This document shows, piece by piece, positions 53,393 to 63,800 of a stretch of 64,000 nucleotides of DNA. Both the position numbers and the translations under genes were made by a program. How positions within the stretch are numbered: position 1 is the first letter of the stretch; the number at the start of each line of letters is the position of its first letter. The notes beneath the pieces were generated by a model. The model saw nothing but the letters and a program-made list of their open reading frames with translations. It ran no database searches and was not told the DNA's origin. Location: contig DASZZM010000044.1 in the NCBI GenBank assembly GCA_035544895.1, positions 62,001 through 126,000 on the forward strand, given 5' to 3'. Source of the stretch: JASLEW01 sp035544895. GTDB taxonomy: Bacteria > Acidobacteriota > Thermoanaerobaculia > Multivoradales > UBA5704.

Positions 53393-54114
53393 GATGGGCG
53401 CCCTTCTCGCTGCTGGCATGGATTGCGCTCGCCGGCTGCACCGGCAATCCTGCTCCCTTCAGCCCGCCGGCACCCGCACCGGCATTGCCGGCGCCGCCGG
53501 TTGCGGCGGCCGAGCGGAGCGATTACGTTCTGCAGCCGGGAGATACGGTGCAGATCAAATTCTTCTACAATCCCGAGCTCGACGACCTGCTGCCGATTCG
53601 GCCCGACGGCAAGATCTCCCTCCAGCTTGTGGGCGAGGTCAAGGCTTCCGGCATGACGCCCGCCGGCCTGAGCGATCTGTTGCAGAAGCGATATGGCAAA
53701 ACGCTTCGCAACCCGCAGGTCGCGGTGATGGTCAAGGAGTTTGGCGGCCGCAAGATCTACGTCGGCGGCGAGGTCCAGGCGCCGGGAATCATTCGGCCGG
53801 CGGGCGATGTCACGGCACTGCAGGCCATCTTCGAGGCAGGAGGGTTCAAGAGCACGGCGCAGCCGGCGAACGTCGTGATCCTGCGCTACCAGGGCGGCCC
53901 GCAGCCCCTATTCCTGGTGGTTGACCTGAGAGTGGACGCCGCGAGGCGGACTGCCGGGGGGGACACCCTGCTCGAACCCCACGACATCGTATTCGTGCCC
54001 AAGAGCCGGGTGGCGAGGATGGACCAGTTCGTCGACCAGTACATCCGCCAACTCACCCCGATGACCCTCTCGCTGGGAGTCAGCTATGTGTTCGGTACCG
54101 CCGTCATCCACTGA
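53389..54114 (+). CDS. Polysaccharide export lipoprotein, Wza-like
   Basis: 241 residues with a lipoprotein signal (lipobox LAGC at about 14-17), a Pro/Ala-rich spacer, a polysaccharide-export domain (DYVLQPGDTVQIKFFYNPEL through NPQVAVMVKEF) and one SLBB unit (KIYVGGEVQAPGIIRP). It would form the outer-membrane or periplasmic channel for polymer export. The C-terminus (MTLSLGVSYVFGTAVI) could be the amphipathic membrane helix or strand. ATGA overlap with the fusion gene upstream. No Wzc-type kinase co-polymerase is visible in the operon. Confidence 0.88.
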   Translation: MRWAPFSLLAWIALAGCTGNPAPFSPPAPAPALPAPPVAAAERSDYVLQPGDTVQIKFFYNPELDDLLPIRPDGKISLQLVGEVKASGMTPAGLSDLLQKRYGKTLRNPQVAVMVKEFGGRKIYVGGEVQAPGIIRPAGDVTALQAIFEAGGFKSTAQPANVVILRYQGGPQPLFLVVDLRVDAARRTAGGDTLLEPHDIVFVPKSRVARMDQFVDQYIRQLTPMTLSLGVSYVFGTAVIH

Positions 54115-54168
54115 TCTGCCCTCGCAGGGTCGCTCCGGCCGCGAGGGTGGCGCGCTTGGAGGGAAGCG

Positions 54169-54447
54169 ATGACCGTGATCGAAGAGGTTCGCGGCTTCCT
54201 CGCTCAGGAGCTCGGCATCGACGGCGCCCAAGAGATCGATCCCGACCTGGGCCTGGTGCAAAAAGGCCTCATCGATTCAATCGAGCTGATGCAGGTCGTC
54301 GCCTTTCTCGAGACGAGATTCGGCATCCGGATCGAGGACACCGAGATACTCCCAGTCAATCTCCGCAGTCTCTCGGCCATGGCTGCGTTCATCGAGCAAA
54401 AGCTGAGCGCGAGCGCCGCGGCGCTGCAGTCCCCCGGTGCCCGCTGA
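54169..54447 (+). CDS. Stand-alone acyl carrier protein
   Basis: 92 residues with the four-helix carrier pattern and phosphopantetheine site Ser37 in GLIDSIELMQ. A strong Shine-Dalgarno (GGAGGGA) precedes the ATG. It lies inside the exopolysaccharide operon, 54 bases after the export gene and overlapping the flippase gene by 11 bases, so it is made with them. Carrier proteins in such operons may deliver acyl or aminoacyl groups to decorate the polymer, or may carry an intermediate. No ligase or acyltransferase is encoded beside it within the window. Confidence 0.85.
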   Translation: MTVIEEVRGFLAQELGIDGAQEIDPDLGLVQKGLIDSIELMQVVAFLETRFGIRIEDTEILPVNLRSLSAMAAFIEQKLSASAAALQSPGAR

Positions 54448-55906
54448 TCCACACGTCGAGGAGCGCCGAGGGGCGGCCCTGTGGCTCCTGGCCAACGGCC
54501 TGGCCATGCTCGCGGCGCGCCTCCTCCCTCCGCTGTTCGCCTTCGGGATCAACGTCGGTATCGGACGGGTCCTGGGCGCCGAGACCCTCGGCGTCTACAT
54601 CCATCTCGTGGCTCTCCTGCTGATCTTCCAGACGCTCGCCACCGCCGGGATTCCCCTCCTCCTCACGCGCGAGATCTCGGCCCGGCCGGAAGAAACGGCC
54701 ACATACCTCTCGCGAGCGCGGTCCTTCGCTCTTGCCTGCGGGACCCTCTCGACCTTGGGTTTCACTACCTACGCGGTGTGGCTGCTGCCGGGCTCCAGCT
54801 TGCTGCCCGCCTTGCTGTTGGCGACCACTCTGCCGCCTTCAGCCTTCATGGCGATCCAGGAAGCGTACTTCATGGCACGCCGGGCGCACCACTGGCTGAC
54901 CCTGGTGACCCTGGCCGAGAACGCCCTCAAGCTGGGGCTTGCCGTCGCCACCTTCGTCCTCGGCGGTGGCATCCTGGGGCTCTGTGCCAGCATCGCCGTC
55001 GCCCGCCTGGCCGCCCTCGGTCTGGGGAGCCGCATGATGCGAGCGGAAGGCGCCAGCGGCGCCTTCCGGCCCAGGCTCTCGGAAGTCCTGGGGTTTGGCC
55101 GGATCGCGGCACCTTTCGCGGCGATGATGACCTTGTCGATGCTCTACTTCCGGCTGGACATTCTCCTCGTCGAAAGGGTGCTGGGCGAGCGCGCGACGGG
55201 GATCTACGGCGCGGCGCTGACCCTCTACTCCGCCGCGTTGCTCCTCCCCAGCAGTGCCATGTCCGCGATCTATCCCCGGCTCGCTTCCCTGTTCCGCAAC
55301 TCGCCCGACGGCTATGCTCGGGCGGCGAGGCTCTCGGCCCGGCTCCTCGGGCTGGCGATCACTCCCGTCGCGCTCGCCCTGATCTACTTCGCCGGACCGA
55401 TCCTCCGGCTGTCGTACGGCCACCGCTTTGCCGCCGCCGCTCCGATCCTCCGCCTGCTCGCCGCCTCCCTCCCTCTCCACGCCATCAATGGCGCCCTCGG
55501 CCAGGCCTTGCAGGCCGGTCACTTCCAGAGGGCCATGCTCCGCGTCGTGGTCGTGGGAGTCGTCGCCAACGGGGCGTTCAACCTCGCGCTCTTGCCTCGG
55601 CTCGGCATCGAGGGAGCGGCCCTGGCGGTCTTCGCCTCCGCCACGGTGGTGGTCATCGGGGCGTGCATCTGTTTCCACCGACAGGTGGCACGGTTCGCCC
55701 TGAGCGCGCGCACGGTCCTCTCGGCGTTCGCGGCGCTCGGTCCAGCGATGCTGGTCCTCGTCTCCCCACGCTGGCAGGCTCTCGGTCTCGCAATGGCGGC
55801 GCTCATCTGGCTGGCGGCGGTCGTTTCCGAGGGGTTCCGGCACCGGACGAACCTCGCAGCGGCGAGTCACGTCGAGCCTCTGCCGCGCTCCCTGGCTGCC
55901 CGATGA
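54437..55906 (+). CDS. Wzx-like oligosaccharide flippase
   Basis: 489 residues, about 12-14 hydrophobic helices spread along the protein (for example LLPPLFAFGINVGIGRVLGA, MMTLSMLYFRLDILLVERVL, ILRLLAASLPLHAINGALGQ), as in the MATE/MOP polysaccharide transporter superfamily. It should move lipid-linked repeat units across the inner membrane. The GTG at 54437 overlaps the ACP gene; no better start lies before the first helix. The stop overlaps the next ATG. Confidence 0.85.
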   Translation: MPADPHVEERRGAALWLLANGLAMLAARLLPPLFAFGINVGIGRVLGAETLGVYIHLVALLLIFQTLATAGIPLLLTREISARPEETATYLSRARSFALACGTLSTLGFTTYAVWLLPGSSLLPALLLATTLPPSAFMAIQEAYFMARRAHHWLTLVTLAENALKLGLAVATFVLGGGILGLCASIAVARLAALGLGSRMMRAEGASGAFRPRLSEVLGFGRIAAPFAAMMTLSMLYFRLDILLVERVLGERATGIYGAALTLYSAALLLPSSAMSAIYPRLASLFRNSPDGYARAARLSARLLGLAITPVALALIYFAGPILRLSYGHRFAAAAPILRLLAASLPLHAINGALGQALQAGHFQRAMLRVVVVGVVANGAFNLALLPRLGIEGAALAVFASATVVVIGACICFHRQVARFALSARTVLSAFAALGPAMLVLVSPRWQALGLAMAALIWLAAVVSEGFRHRTNLAAASHVEPLPRSLAAR

Positions 55907-57120
55907 AGATCGCGGTCGTCCACCCTTATCCGGTCGGGCGTCGTGGCGTGGGCGGGATCACCCGTCTCCACGCCCTCGTCAAGCACCTCGCGCCGGCGCA
56001 CCGCGTCACCGTCCTTGCCCACGCCTCCCCCGATCCCGAAAGCGACGCGCAGGCGGTCCGTGATCTTGCCGAGATCGGCGTCGCACAGCGCCTCTTCCCC
56101 CTGCCGGTTCCCAGCCTGCGGCAGCGGCTCCGCTGGGCCATCGACCCCGTGCCCTACTGTGTCGGCCGCAATCGGAATCCCGCGCTGGAGAAGGCCCTTC
56201 AGGCCCTGGAGATGGAGCTGGGCCTGGACGTGGTCCACGTCGAGTTCGCCTACCTTGCCCCCCTCCTCGACGGCATCGGCCCGGGCCCCGCGCAGGTGCT
56301 CGCGGAGCAGGAGACGATGTCGCTGGCCGTCGAGCGGCTGCGCCAGGTCCGCGGCAAGAGCCTCTACGAGCGTTACGCCAGGCTGGAGAGGCGCAAAGTG
56401 CGATGCTTCGAACGCTCGACCCTGCCGCGGTTCGACCGGATATACGGCATCACCCCGGTCGAGGCAGGCCGCCTGGCCGAGGTGGTGGGGAAGCCGGTCG
56501 AGGTGCTGTCGCACATCGTCTGCACCGAGGCGTTCACGCCGCCTGCCGAAGAGCCGCGGGAGCCGGCCGTGCTCTTCGTGGGCAACTTCGCCCACCGTCC
56601 CAACCTCCACGGGCTCGCCTGGTTCGTGGATCGGGTCTGGCCCGCGATCGCCGGCGCAGTACCCGACGCCAGGCTCGACGTGGTCGGGCCGGGGCTGGAA
56701 GGGTTGCCGCCGCGGCGCCTGGAGCGGCCCCGGGTGCGCCTCCACGGCCACGTCGAAGACCTGCCTGCCAGGTACCGGGCGGCAACGGTGTTCGTCAACC
56801 CCATCCTCTCGGGAGGCGGCATGCGAGGCAAGGTGCTCGAGGCCTTCGCCTCCGGGAGGCCGGTGGTCTCCACCCCTCTCGGCATGGAAGGGATCGGCGC
56901 CAAGGCCGGGACCCACCATCTTGTGGCGGACGGCCCCGCGGACTTCGGTCAGGCGGTAACGACCTATCTCCGCAACCCCGACCTCGGAAAGGCCCACGGC
57001 ACGGCCGCCCGCGAGCTCGCCGTGCGGCTCTACCGGCCCGCCGTGGTCTTCCCCCGCCTTGAAGCAGGCTATGCGGCGGTCGTTGCCGAGCGCCGCAGCG
57101 GCTCGAGGATGGCTTCATGA
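55903..57120 (+). CDS. Glycosyltransferase family 4 protein
   Basis: 405 residues, GT-B fold. The N-terminal MKIAVVHPYPVGRRGVGGIT gives the usual Gly-rich loop. The C-terminal half has VLFVGNFAHRPNLHGLAWFV, then ILSGGGMRGKVLEAFASGRPVVST, where the Glu in KVLEA is the conserved nucleotide-sugar contact. Resembles retaining GT4 enzymes of polysaccharide loci. ATGA overlap upstream and downstream, so one tightly coupled unit. Cytoplasmic face of the membrane; donor and acceptor unknown. Confidence 0.88.
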   Translation: MKIAVVHPYPVGRRGVGGITRLHALVKHLAPAHRVTVLAHASPDPESDAQAVRDLAEIGVAQRLFPLPVPSLRQRLRWAIDPVPYCVGRNRNPALEKALQALEMELGLDVVHVEFAYLAPLLDGIGPGPAQVLAEQETMSLAVERLRQVRGKSLYERYARLERRKVRCFERSTLPRFDRIYGITPVEAGRLAEVVGKPVEVLSHIVCTEAFTPPAEEPREPAVLFVGNFAHRPNLHGLAWFVDRVWPAIAGAVPDARLDVVGPGLEGLPPRRLERPRVRLHGHVEDLPARYRAATVFVNPILSGGGMRGKVLEAFASGRPVVSTPLGMEGIGAKAGTHHLVADGPADFGQAVTTYLRNPDLGKAHGTAARELAVRLYRPAVVFPRLEAGYAAVVAERRSGSRMAS

Positions 57121-58085
57121 CCGCACCCCGCCTTGCCGTGCAGATCGTTACCTGGAACAGCGCGGACTCGATCGATGAGTGTCTCGACAGCGTCGCCGCC
57201 CAGACCTCCCCTCCCGCGGAGGTCGTGGTCGTGGACAACGCCTCGGAAGACGGCTCGGCCGATCGTGTGGCCGCCTGGTTCTCGCGCAGGCTCACCGGGA
57301 CGCTGCTGCGGGAGAGCGTGAACCGGGGCTTCAGCGGCGGGCAGAACCGAGCTCTCGCGCTCACCAGGAGCGACTGGGTGCTGTTCCTCAATCCGGATGC
57401 GGTCCTGCCCTCCGACTTCATCGCGCAGACGATGTCGCGGATCGCCGGGCTGAGCGCCGACGTCGGCAGCGTCGCGCCTCGCATCCTGCGGCCGGACGGC
57501 CGTATCGATTCGACCGGCCTCGTGCTCGACCGTTTCCGGCGCGCCTACGACCGGGGGAGAGGGGAGCTCGTGACCGCGCGCTATGCCACCGAGGAGGATG
57601 TCCTCGGGTGCACCGGCGCGGTGGCCCTTCATCGGCGCGCGATGCTCGACGACGTCGCCCTCGACGGCAAGCCCCTGGACGAGGTGCTCTTTGCCTACTA
57701 CGAGGATCTGGACCTTTCCTGGCGCGCGCGTCTCCGGGGCTGGCGCTGCCGCTACATCCCGTCTCTCGTCGCCGTGCACCGCCGGGCCGGGCGCAATGCC
57801 CTGCGCAGCCTGCCGGGGTGCTCGTCGAGCGTGAAAGAGCAGGCGCTCACCGTGCGCAACCGGCTTCTCGTCCTGGTCAAGTGCGAGCGTCTCGGAGACT
57901 GCGCCACGGCTCTTCCCGGCATGATCCTCTTCGAGCTTGCGCGTGTCGCCTACCTCGCCCTCCGCGCCCCAGGCGCCCTTCGCGGCTATGCCCAGGCGCT
58001 GGCAGCGCTCCCGGCGGCGCTGCGCGACCGCCGGAGAATCCTGAGCACAGCCGCCCCGGGCAGTCCGAGAGCTCCGGCGCGGTGA
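57117..58085 (+). CDS. Glycosyltransferase family 2 protein, rhamnosyltransferase-like
   Basis: 322 residues, GT-A fold. It carries IVTWNSADSIDECLDS, EVVVVDNASEDGS, NRGFSGGQNRAL and FLNPDA (the DxD-equivalent metal site), then GCTGAVALHRR and YYEDLDLSWRARLRGW, a set common in WbbL-type rhamnosyltransferases. A C-terminal hydrophobic part may sit on the membrane. Overlaps both neighbours by 4 bases. Sugar specificity is not certain. Confidence 0.87.
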   Translation: MTAPRLAVQIVTWNSADSIDECLDSVAAQTSPPAEVVVVDNASEDGSADRVAAWFSRRLTGTLLRESVNRGFSGGQNRALALTRSDWVLFLNPDAVLPSDFIAQTMSRIAGLSADVGSVAPRILRPDGRIDSTGLVLDRFRRAYDRGRGELVTARYATEEDVLGCTGAVALHRRAMLDDVALDGKPLDEVLFAYYEDLDLSWRARLRGWRCRYIPSLVAVHRRAGRNALRSLPGCSSSVKEQALTVRNRLLVLVKCERLGDCATALPGMILFELARVAYLALRAPGALRGYAQALAALPAALRDRRRILSTAAPGSPRAPAR

Positions 58086-59188
58086 GAGTCCTTCACGTCA
58101 TCGACAAGTCTTTCCTCGGTGGAGGACAGACCGCCGTGGGCCACCTGCTCACGGGCTTCCGCGGCTCCGAGGTCGAGAGTTGGCTCGCCTGCCGCGACGG
58201 AGGTCCGCTGATCGACGTTGCCCGGGAGCTCCAGGTTCCGGTCTACCGGGTCGGATTCGACAAGCGCTTCCGCCCCGGCCCGGCGCGGGCGGTGGCCGCC
58301 CTGGTCGCCGGCTCGGCAATCGACCTGGTCCATGCCCACGGGCTCGTGGCCACGACCTACTGCACGCTGGCCCGCGCCTTCGGCTCCCTCCGCGTCCCTC
58401 TCCTCTATCATCAACACGGATTTCACGACCACAACTACGGCCGGCTCACCCACCCGCTGCGCACGGCGGCAGAGCGGGCCGTCTGCCGCCGCGCCGATCG
58501 CGTCATCGCCGTGTCGAGCGCGGACGCCGTCCGCCTCGCGGCGGAAGCCTACGTGAATCGTGATCGGATCGAGCTGATCCCCTATGGGCTCCCGGCGCCC
58601 GCGGCGGCGGCGGAAGAGGTGGAGCTCGCGCGCGACGGCATTGGACTACCGCGAGGCCGGCCGGTGGTGGGGCTGGTCGGCCGTCTTCACCCGCAGAAGG
58701 GGATCGACGTGTTCCTCGCGGCCGCGGCCAGGGTGGCCGGTCAGGTCCCAGAAGCGCTGTTCGTCGTCGTCGGGACCGGCGCCGCCGAGGCACCTCTGCG
58801 GGAGCTCGCTCAGGCCCTCGGGCTCGCCCGGTCCCTCCGTTGGGCCGGCGGCAGACCGGCAGCGGCCTTCCTCCCCCTGCTGGACATCGCCGTGCTCGCC
58901 TCGCACTGGGAGGGTCTGCCCCTTGTCCTCCTGGAGTACATGGCGAGCGGCCGGTCGATCGTCACCACCGACGTGCCGGGCTGCCTCGACGCGGTGGGGC
59001 CGCAGGAGGCGGAGATCGTGCCCCGCGGGGACCCCGCGGCCATGGCGGAGGCCATCCTGCGCCTCCTCCGGTCCCCCGCGCTGGCGGCCGCGCACGGACA
59101 GGCGGCGCGCCGGCGTTTCGAGCAGCACTTCACCCTCACCGCGATGGTCTCGCGCTTCGCGGCCGTTTACCGGGGGCTCCTCCGGTGA
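58082..59188 (+). CDS. Glycosyltransferase family 4 protein
   Basis: 368 residues from the GTG at 58082, which overlaps the previous stop (GTGA). GT-B motifs: VLHVIDKSFLGGGQTAVGHL, HAHGLVATTY, GLVGRLHPQKGIDVFLAAAA, and SHWEGLPLVLLEYMASGRSI with the EGLPLVLLE signature of GT4. It probably adds one sugar of the repeat unit. Clearly different from the GT4 two genes upstream. Confidence 0.88.
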   Translation: MRVLHVIDKSFLGGGQTAVGHLLTGFRGSEVESWLACRDGGPLIDVARELQVPVYRVGFDKRFRPGPARAVAALVAGSAIDLVHAHGLVATTYCTLARAFGSLRVPLLYHQHGFHDHNYGRLTHPLRTAAERAVCRRADRVIAVSSADAVRLAAEAYVNRDRIELIPYGLPAPAAAAEEVELARDGIGLPRGRPVVGLVGRLHPQKGIDVFLAAAARVAGQVPEALFVVVGTGAAEAPLRELAQALGLARSLRWAGGRPAAAFLPLLDIAVLASHWEGLPLVLLEYMASGRSIVTTDVPGCLDAVGPQEAEIVPRGDPAAMAEAILRLLRSPALAAAHGQAARRRFEQHFTLTAMVSRFAAVYRGLLR

Positions 59189-60804
59189 GGGACGCCCGCC
59201 GCCCGGCGTTGAGAGCCTTCTGCGCCTGCCTGGCGATGCTTCCAGATGGGTGCGCGCGCGGCCGGCCCTCCGCCCCAGGGCCGCAGAGGACCGCGGCCCT
59301 GGTGGAGATCGACGCCGCGCGGGTCGAGCGGCAGCTCAACCCCTTGCTCTTCGGCATGCACATCGAGTGGGTCCAAGATGGTCAACACCTGCTCGATCCC
59401 GCGCTCCCGGAGCTGCGGCCCGCGGTGCTCGGCCTCCTGCGGCCCTTGAGGATCCCACTGTTCCGCTTTCCCGGCGGAATCCACGCCGACTACTACGACT
59501 GGCGTCTGGGCGTGGGCCCTCCCCAGGAACGCGGGGAGAGCCGCAACGTGTTCACCGGCAAGCGCGAGCGACACCGCTTCGGGACCCCCGAGCTCCTGCA
59601 GCTCCTGGAGGCCACCGGTGGGGAAGCCCTGATCACGGCGAACTACGGAACCGGCACGGCCGGCGAGGCGGCGGCCTGGGCCCGCTACTTCGCCTCAGCG
59701 GGAGTCTCGCCGCGCTTCTGGGAGATCGGCAATGAGATCTACCTGAGCGGGCCGAGAACGGAAGGCCCGAACGGCAGGCGGATCTACCACCCACCCGAGC
59801 AGTACGCCCGCGATTTCACCCGTTACCGCGACGAGATCCGGGACGTGCTCCCGCGCGCCCAGGTCGGAATCATCGCTTACTCCGACCAGGGTGCCTTCCC
59901 GCTCGCACCTCCCGAGAGCCGAGGTTGGTCCGAGCGCATGCTGCGCGTCCTCACCGGCCGCGCGGACTTCGTCGCCGTGCACACCGCCTATGCGCCGGTG
60001 ATCCTCGACGACTCCGTCGACCTCGCCGACCGGGAGGTGAGGCTCCAGGTCTACCGGAGTCTCTACTCTGCCGCCCTACAGGCGCGGGACGGCATCCTCG
60101 CCGTGGCACGTGCCGTCGACCGTCTGTCGCCCGGGAACCGCGGCATCCCCATCGCGGTGACGGAGCTCGGTCCGCTCTTCGGCATCAGCGCGAGACCGGA
60201 TCGCCATGCCGCCTACGTGGACCAGACCCGCACTCTCGCCGCGGCCCTCTACGTCGCCTCCGTCCTTGACGTTCTGATCGGAGAACCGCGGGTCGAGATC
60301 GCCTGCTACACCAACCCGACCCACCCGTGGTACGGCAGCCTCATCACCGACACCAGGGAGGGACTGGTGAAAACTCCGACCTACCACCTCTATGCCCTGT
60401 ACCGCTCGCGCTTCGCGCGCCAGATCGTCTGGAGCAAGGTGGCCTCTCCGAGTTTCGATGCTCCCGGCGTGGGGCTCGTTCGAGCCCGGACGCGGATCCC
60501 CGACCTCATCGTCCGGGCGAGCGTCGACGACCGCGGACGGAAGCTGACGGCGATGCTCGTCAACCGCAGCGAAACGCGGACGCTCGCCGCCACGCTCGAG
60601 CTTCAGCACTTCACCCCTCGGACGGTGGATTGCCGGATCCTCGCCGCCCCCTCTCCCGCGGCCATCAACGGCCGCGGGCTCACGCGCTCGACGCTCTCTG
60701 GCGGGCGGGAGATTGCGCCGCGCCCGTTTCCCTGCGCCGCCGGCCGGCCGATCCGTCTCGATCTGCCGCCCAGCTCCATTTTGAGCCTGGTGGCGGAGCG
60801 ATGA
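59185..60804 (+). CDS. GH51-like glycoside hydrolase, probable exported protein
   Basis: 539 residues from the GTG at 59185 (GTGA overlap). The N-terminus (ALRAFCACLAMLPDGC) resembles a short lipoprotein signal. The body matches alpha-L-arabinofuranosidase-type TIM barrels: LLFGMHIEW, FRFPGGIHADYYDW, WEIGNEIYL (acid/base Glu) and IPIAVTELG (nucleophile Glu), then a C-terminal beta domain. A hydrolase at the end of a polysaccharide operon usually trims or releases polymer. Substrate is inference from the fold only. Confidence 0.82.
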   Translation: MRDARRPALRAFCACLAMLPDGCARGRPSAPGPQRTAALVEIDAARVERQLNPLLFGMHIEWVQDGQHLLDPALPELRPAVLGLLRPLRIPLFRFPGGIHADYYDWRLGVGPPQERGESRNVFTGKRERHRFGTPELLQLLEATGGEALITANYGTGTAGEAAAWARYFASAGVSPRFWEIGNEIYLSGPRTEGPNGRRIYHPPEQYARDFTRYRDEIRDVLPRAQVGIIAYSDQGAFPLAPPESRGWSERMLRVLTGRADFVAVHTAYAPVILDDSVDLADREVRLQVYRSLYSAALQARDGILAVARAVDRLSPGNRGIPIAVTELGPLFGISARPDRHAAYVDQTRTLAAALYVASVLDVLIGEPRVEIACYTNPTHPWYGSLITDTREGLVKTPTYHLYALYRSRFARQIVWSKVASPSFDAPGVGLVRARTRIPDLIVRASVDDRGRKLTAMLVNRSETRTLAATLELQHFTPRTVDCRILAAPSPAAINGRGLTRSTLSGGREIAPRPFPCAAGRPIRLDLPPSSILSLVAER

Positions 60805-60838
60805 GGCGCTGAACGATGAAGGAATAAGCCCATGGCTA

Positions 60839-60868
60839 TTGGACTAACTCTGTGCCCGAGCCTATATT
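60839..60868 (+). promoter_or_regulatory. Candidate promoter for the BNR protein gene
   Basis: TTGGAC (60839-60844) and TATATT (60863-60868) with an 18-base spacer. Transcription would start near 60875, which leaves almost no leader for the ATG at 60879 and favours the GTG at 60903. Confidence 0.35.
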
Positions 60869-60878
60869 CGATCAAGAG

Positions 60879-63800
60879 ATGCCCGGCTCAGGATGGTTTC
60901 CCGTGTCTGCCTTGAAGATCCTCGCGGTCACGGTCGGCGCGCTGCTGCTCGCCCCGGCGACCTCCCGCGCCGGGTCGGCGACCTGCGGCAACGCCGTGCT
61001 CGACCCCGGCGAGGCCCGTGACGACGGCAGCCGAGCGGGCGGAGATTGCTGCTCCCCCCTATGCTCGCTGCTCGAAAGGAAGGACGTTCATTCCTCCGTC
61101 CTCCAGTGGGAGGAGCTCGGGCCGTTCACGATCGGCGGCCGGGTGACAGCGCTGGCGCTCGATCCGCGCGATGCGCGGCGGCTCTTTGCCGGCACTCCTG
61201 CCGGAGGAGTCTGGCGCAGTGACGATGGCGGCCTCCACTGGCTGGGAGTCGCGACCTGGCTCGCTGGCGTGCCCATCAGCGCCCTCGCGGTCGCCCCTGA
61301 CGATGGCGCGGTCGTGATCGCCGGCACGGGCGGAGTCACCGACGGGGGCACCGTCTCTCCGGGGCTCGGCGTCATCCGGAGCGCCGACGGCGGTGCAAGC
61401 TGGGCGATGGCGGTTACGGGCGAGCCGCCCGCCTACGTGGCGGCGATCCTCATCTGGGCCGAAGAGCCCCAACGCGTCCTCGCCGCCACGGACCGGGGAA
61501 TCCTGCTGTCGTCGGACGGGGGGCGCACCTTCCAGCAGGCCCGCCGCGGCAACGCGGTCTCCTCGCTGGTCCGCGACCCCTTCGACCAGAACGCCGTCTA
61601 TGCCTCCAGCCGCACCGGTCTGCTCTGGAGCTCCGACCGCGGTCTCTCCTGGTCGCTGCGCTCGAGCTGGCCCTTGCTCAGCACCGACGCCTACGGCGCA
61701 GGCACGACGGCGCTCTCCCTTTCGGGGCTGACGCCGGGCCTGCTCTACGCCACCGTCCAGGTGATGGCGACCTTCGACCGGACGGCACGATCGCTCCTGC
61801 TGCGCTCGAGCGACGGGGGCCGAACCTTCGAAGAGATTCCCACCGCGCCGCCGTTCTGCCCGGCTCCCGACTCCTGCGGCTTCGCCCAGGCCCTGCTCAT
61901 CGACTCCGGCAACGACGGCCGCCTCCTGCTCGGCGGTGACGCGCTCTACGCCTCTACGGACCGGGGCGAGACCTGGACCGTCCTGGGAACGGCGACGGGT
62001 GTGCACACGCTCGTTCCGGCCCCTGGGCGAGGATACGCTGCCGGGGCTTCCGGCGTGGCGCGGATCGACGCCGCCTGGACGACGGCCTCGCCTCGCAACG
62101 AGGGTCTGGCGATCACCTCGATCGTCAGCCTCGACGCCTCGCGGCAACGCCCGCCGCGCCTGCTCGCCGGCACGGCCGACTCGGGCTCGATCCTGGGCCA
62201 GGGAGAGGCGCCGTCCTGGACCGTCATCTTCGGAGGGCAAAAGCCGGCGGGCACCGCGAGGTTCGATCCGTTCGTCCGAGAGCGCTTGTACGTCTCCCGC
62301 TCGCGCGGGAGATTCTTCCGCTCCGACGATGGCGGCGGGAGCTTCCACTCGATCCTCCAGGGCCTCGACACCTCTCAGGTCACTGCCGATCCCGCACCGC
62401 TCGAGCCCAGCCCGCTTCTGCCCGGTACGCTGTTCGCGGGCCGGCTGCAGCTCTTCCGCTCGGATTCGGCGGGGGACTCCTGGATCCCTTACCGCCCCCC
62501 TGGCAACCCCGAGGTGTACGGCATCGCTCCGTCGCCCGTCCATGCGGACCGCCTCTACTTCTCGCTGACGAGCGGTGCGACGCTCTACAAGGCCGACGGG
62601 ATCTTCACCGAGGGCTTGGAGATCTCCTCCGCACCCAGCCTGCGGGTCACCTCGATCCTGCTCGACCCCAAGGCGGAGAACGTCCTCTATACCACCCTCA
62701 CCGACACGGCAGCGCTTACCGGGCGCGTCTTCAAGTCGTACGACTTCGGGCGCCACTGGGAGGACGTAACCCCCCCGGGGCTGCCCGCCGCCAACGGCAT
62801 CGTGAAGGACCCCTTTGGCGCCCTCTACGTGGCCACGGCTGCCGGCGTCTTGCGGTCCGCCAACGACGGTTTCACGTGGTCCGAGTTCGGAACCGGGTTG
62901 ACAGGCTACGGGGTCACCTCCCTGCGCATGAACGGTGACCTGCTGTTCGCGGGGACGAGCGGACGCGGAGTCTTCCGCATGCAGCTCAAGGAGTGGGTCT
63001 CGATCGACAGCATCCCCCCCGGCGGCCGCTTCCTCGTGGACGGCAAGCTGGTGACGGGCCCCTACCTCGCCGTCTGGCTCCCCGGCTCCGCTCACCGGGT
63101 CGAGCCGTATCTCGTTCAGACCGCGGGGACGCACCGGGAGTTTGTCTCGTGGAGCGACGGAGGAGCCGCCTCGCACCTCGTCAGGGTGAGAGGGGGCAAC
63201 CTCTCCCTCACCGCCGCGATCCGGGAGTTTCACCACCTCGAGGTCACGGCCCGGCCACAGGCCGGTGGTGCGCTGCTCGCCGTTCCTCCCTCGGCGGACG
63301 GGTTCTATCCGTCCGGGACCCTCGTCTTCCTCGTCGCCGCCCCGGCCCCCGACCAGCGGCTCGCCGGCTTCGGCGGCGACCTCAATAGCGCCCAGGACGG
63401 CCTGGGAGTCGTCGTCATGAACCAGCCACGCTCGGTCGAGGCGCGCTTCGAGCCCCTGGTCGTCAACCTCTACACGGATCCCCCGGGCCTCGGCCTGACG
63501 ATCGACGGCCAGACCGCCACCGCTCCGGCCTCGTACCGGTGGAGCGCCGGATCGCGGCATCTCGTCGCGGTCCCGGAGACGGTCGGCCCGGCCCCTGGCG
63601 ATACCAGCCTGCTGGCCTTCGACGGCTGGAGCGACCTCCTCGGCCGGGAGCATGAGGTCGCCGTCCTTCGGGACACCTTCCTGACCGATTTCACGGCACA
63701 CTTCATCCACACCGTGACCGCGCTCGAGATCGCGCCTGGCGCGGCCCGCGTCCTGCGCACGCGGGGCACTCGAGACACGGCGCGGATCGCCGCCCTCGGG

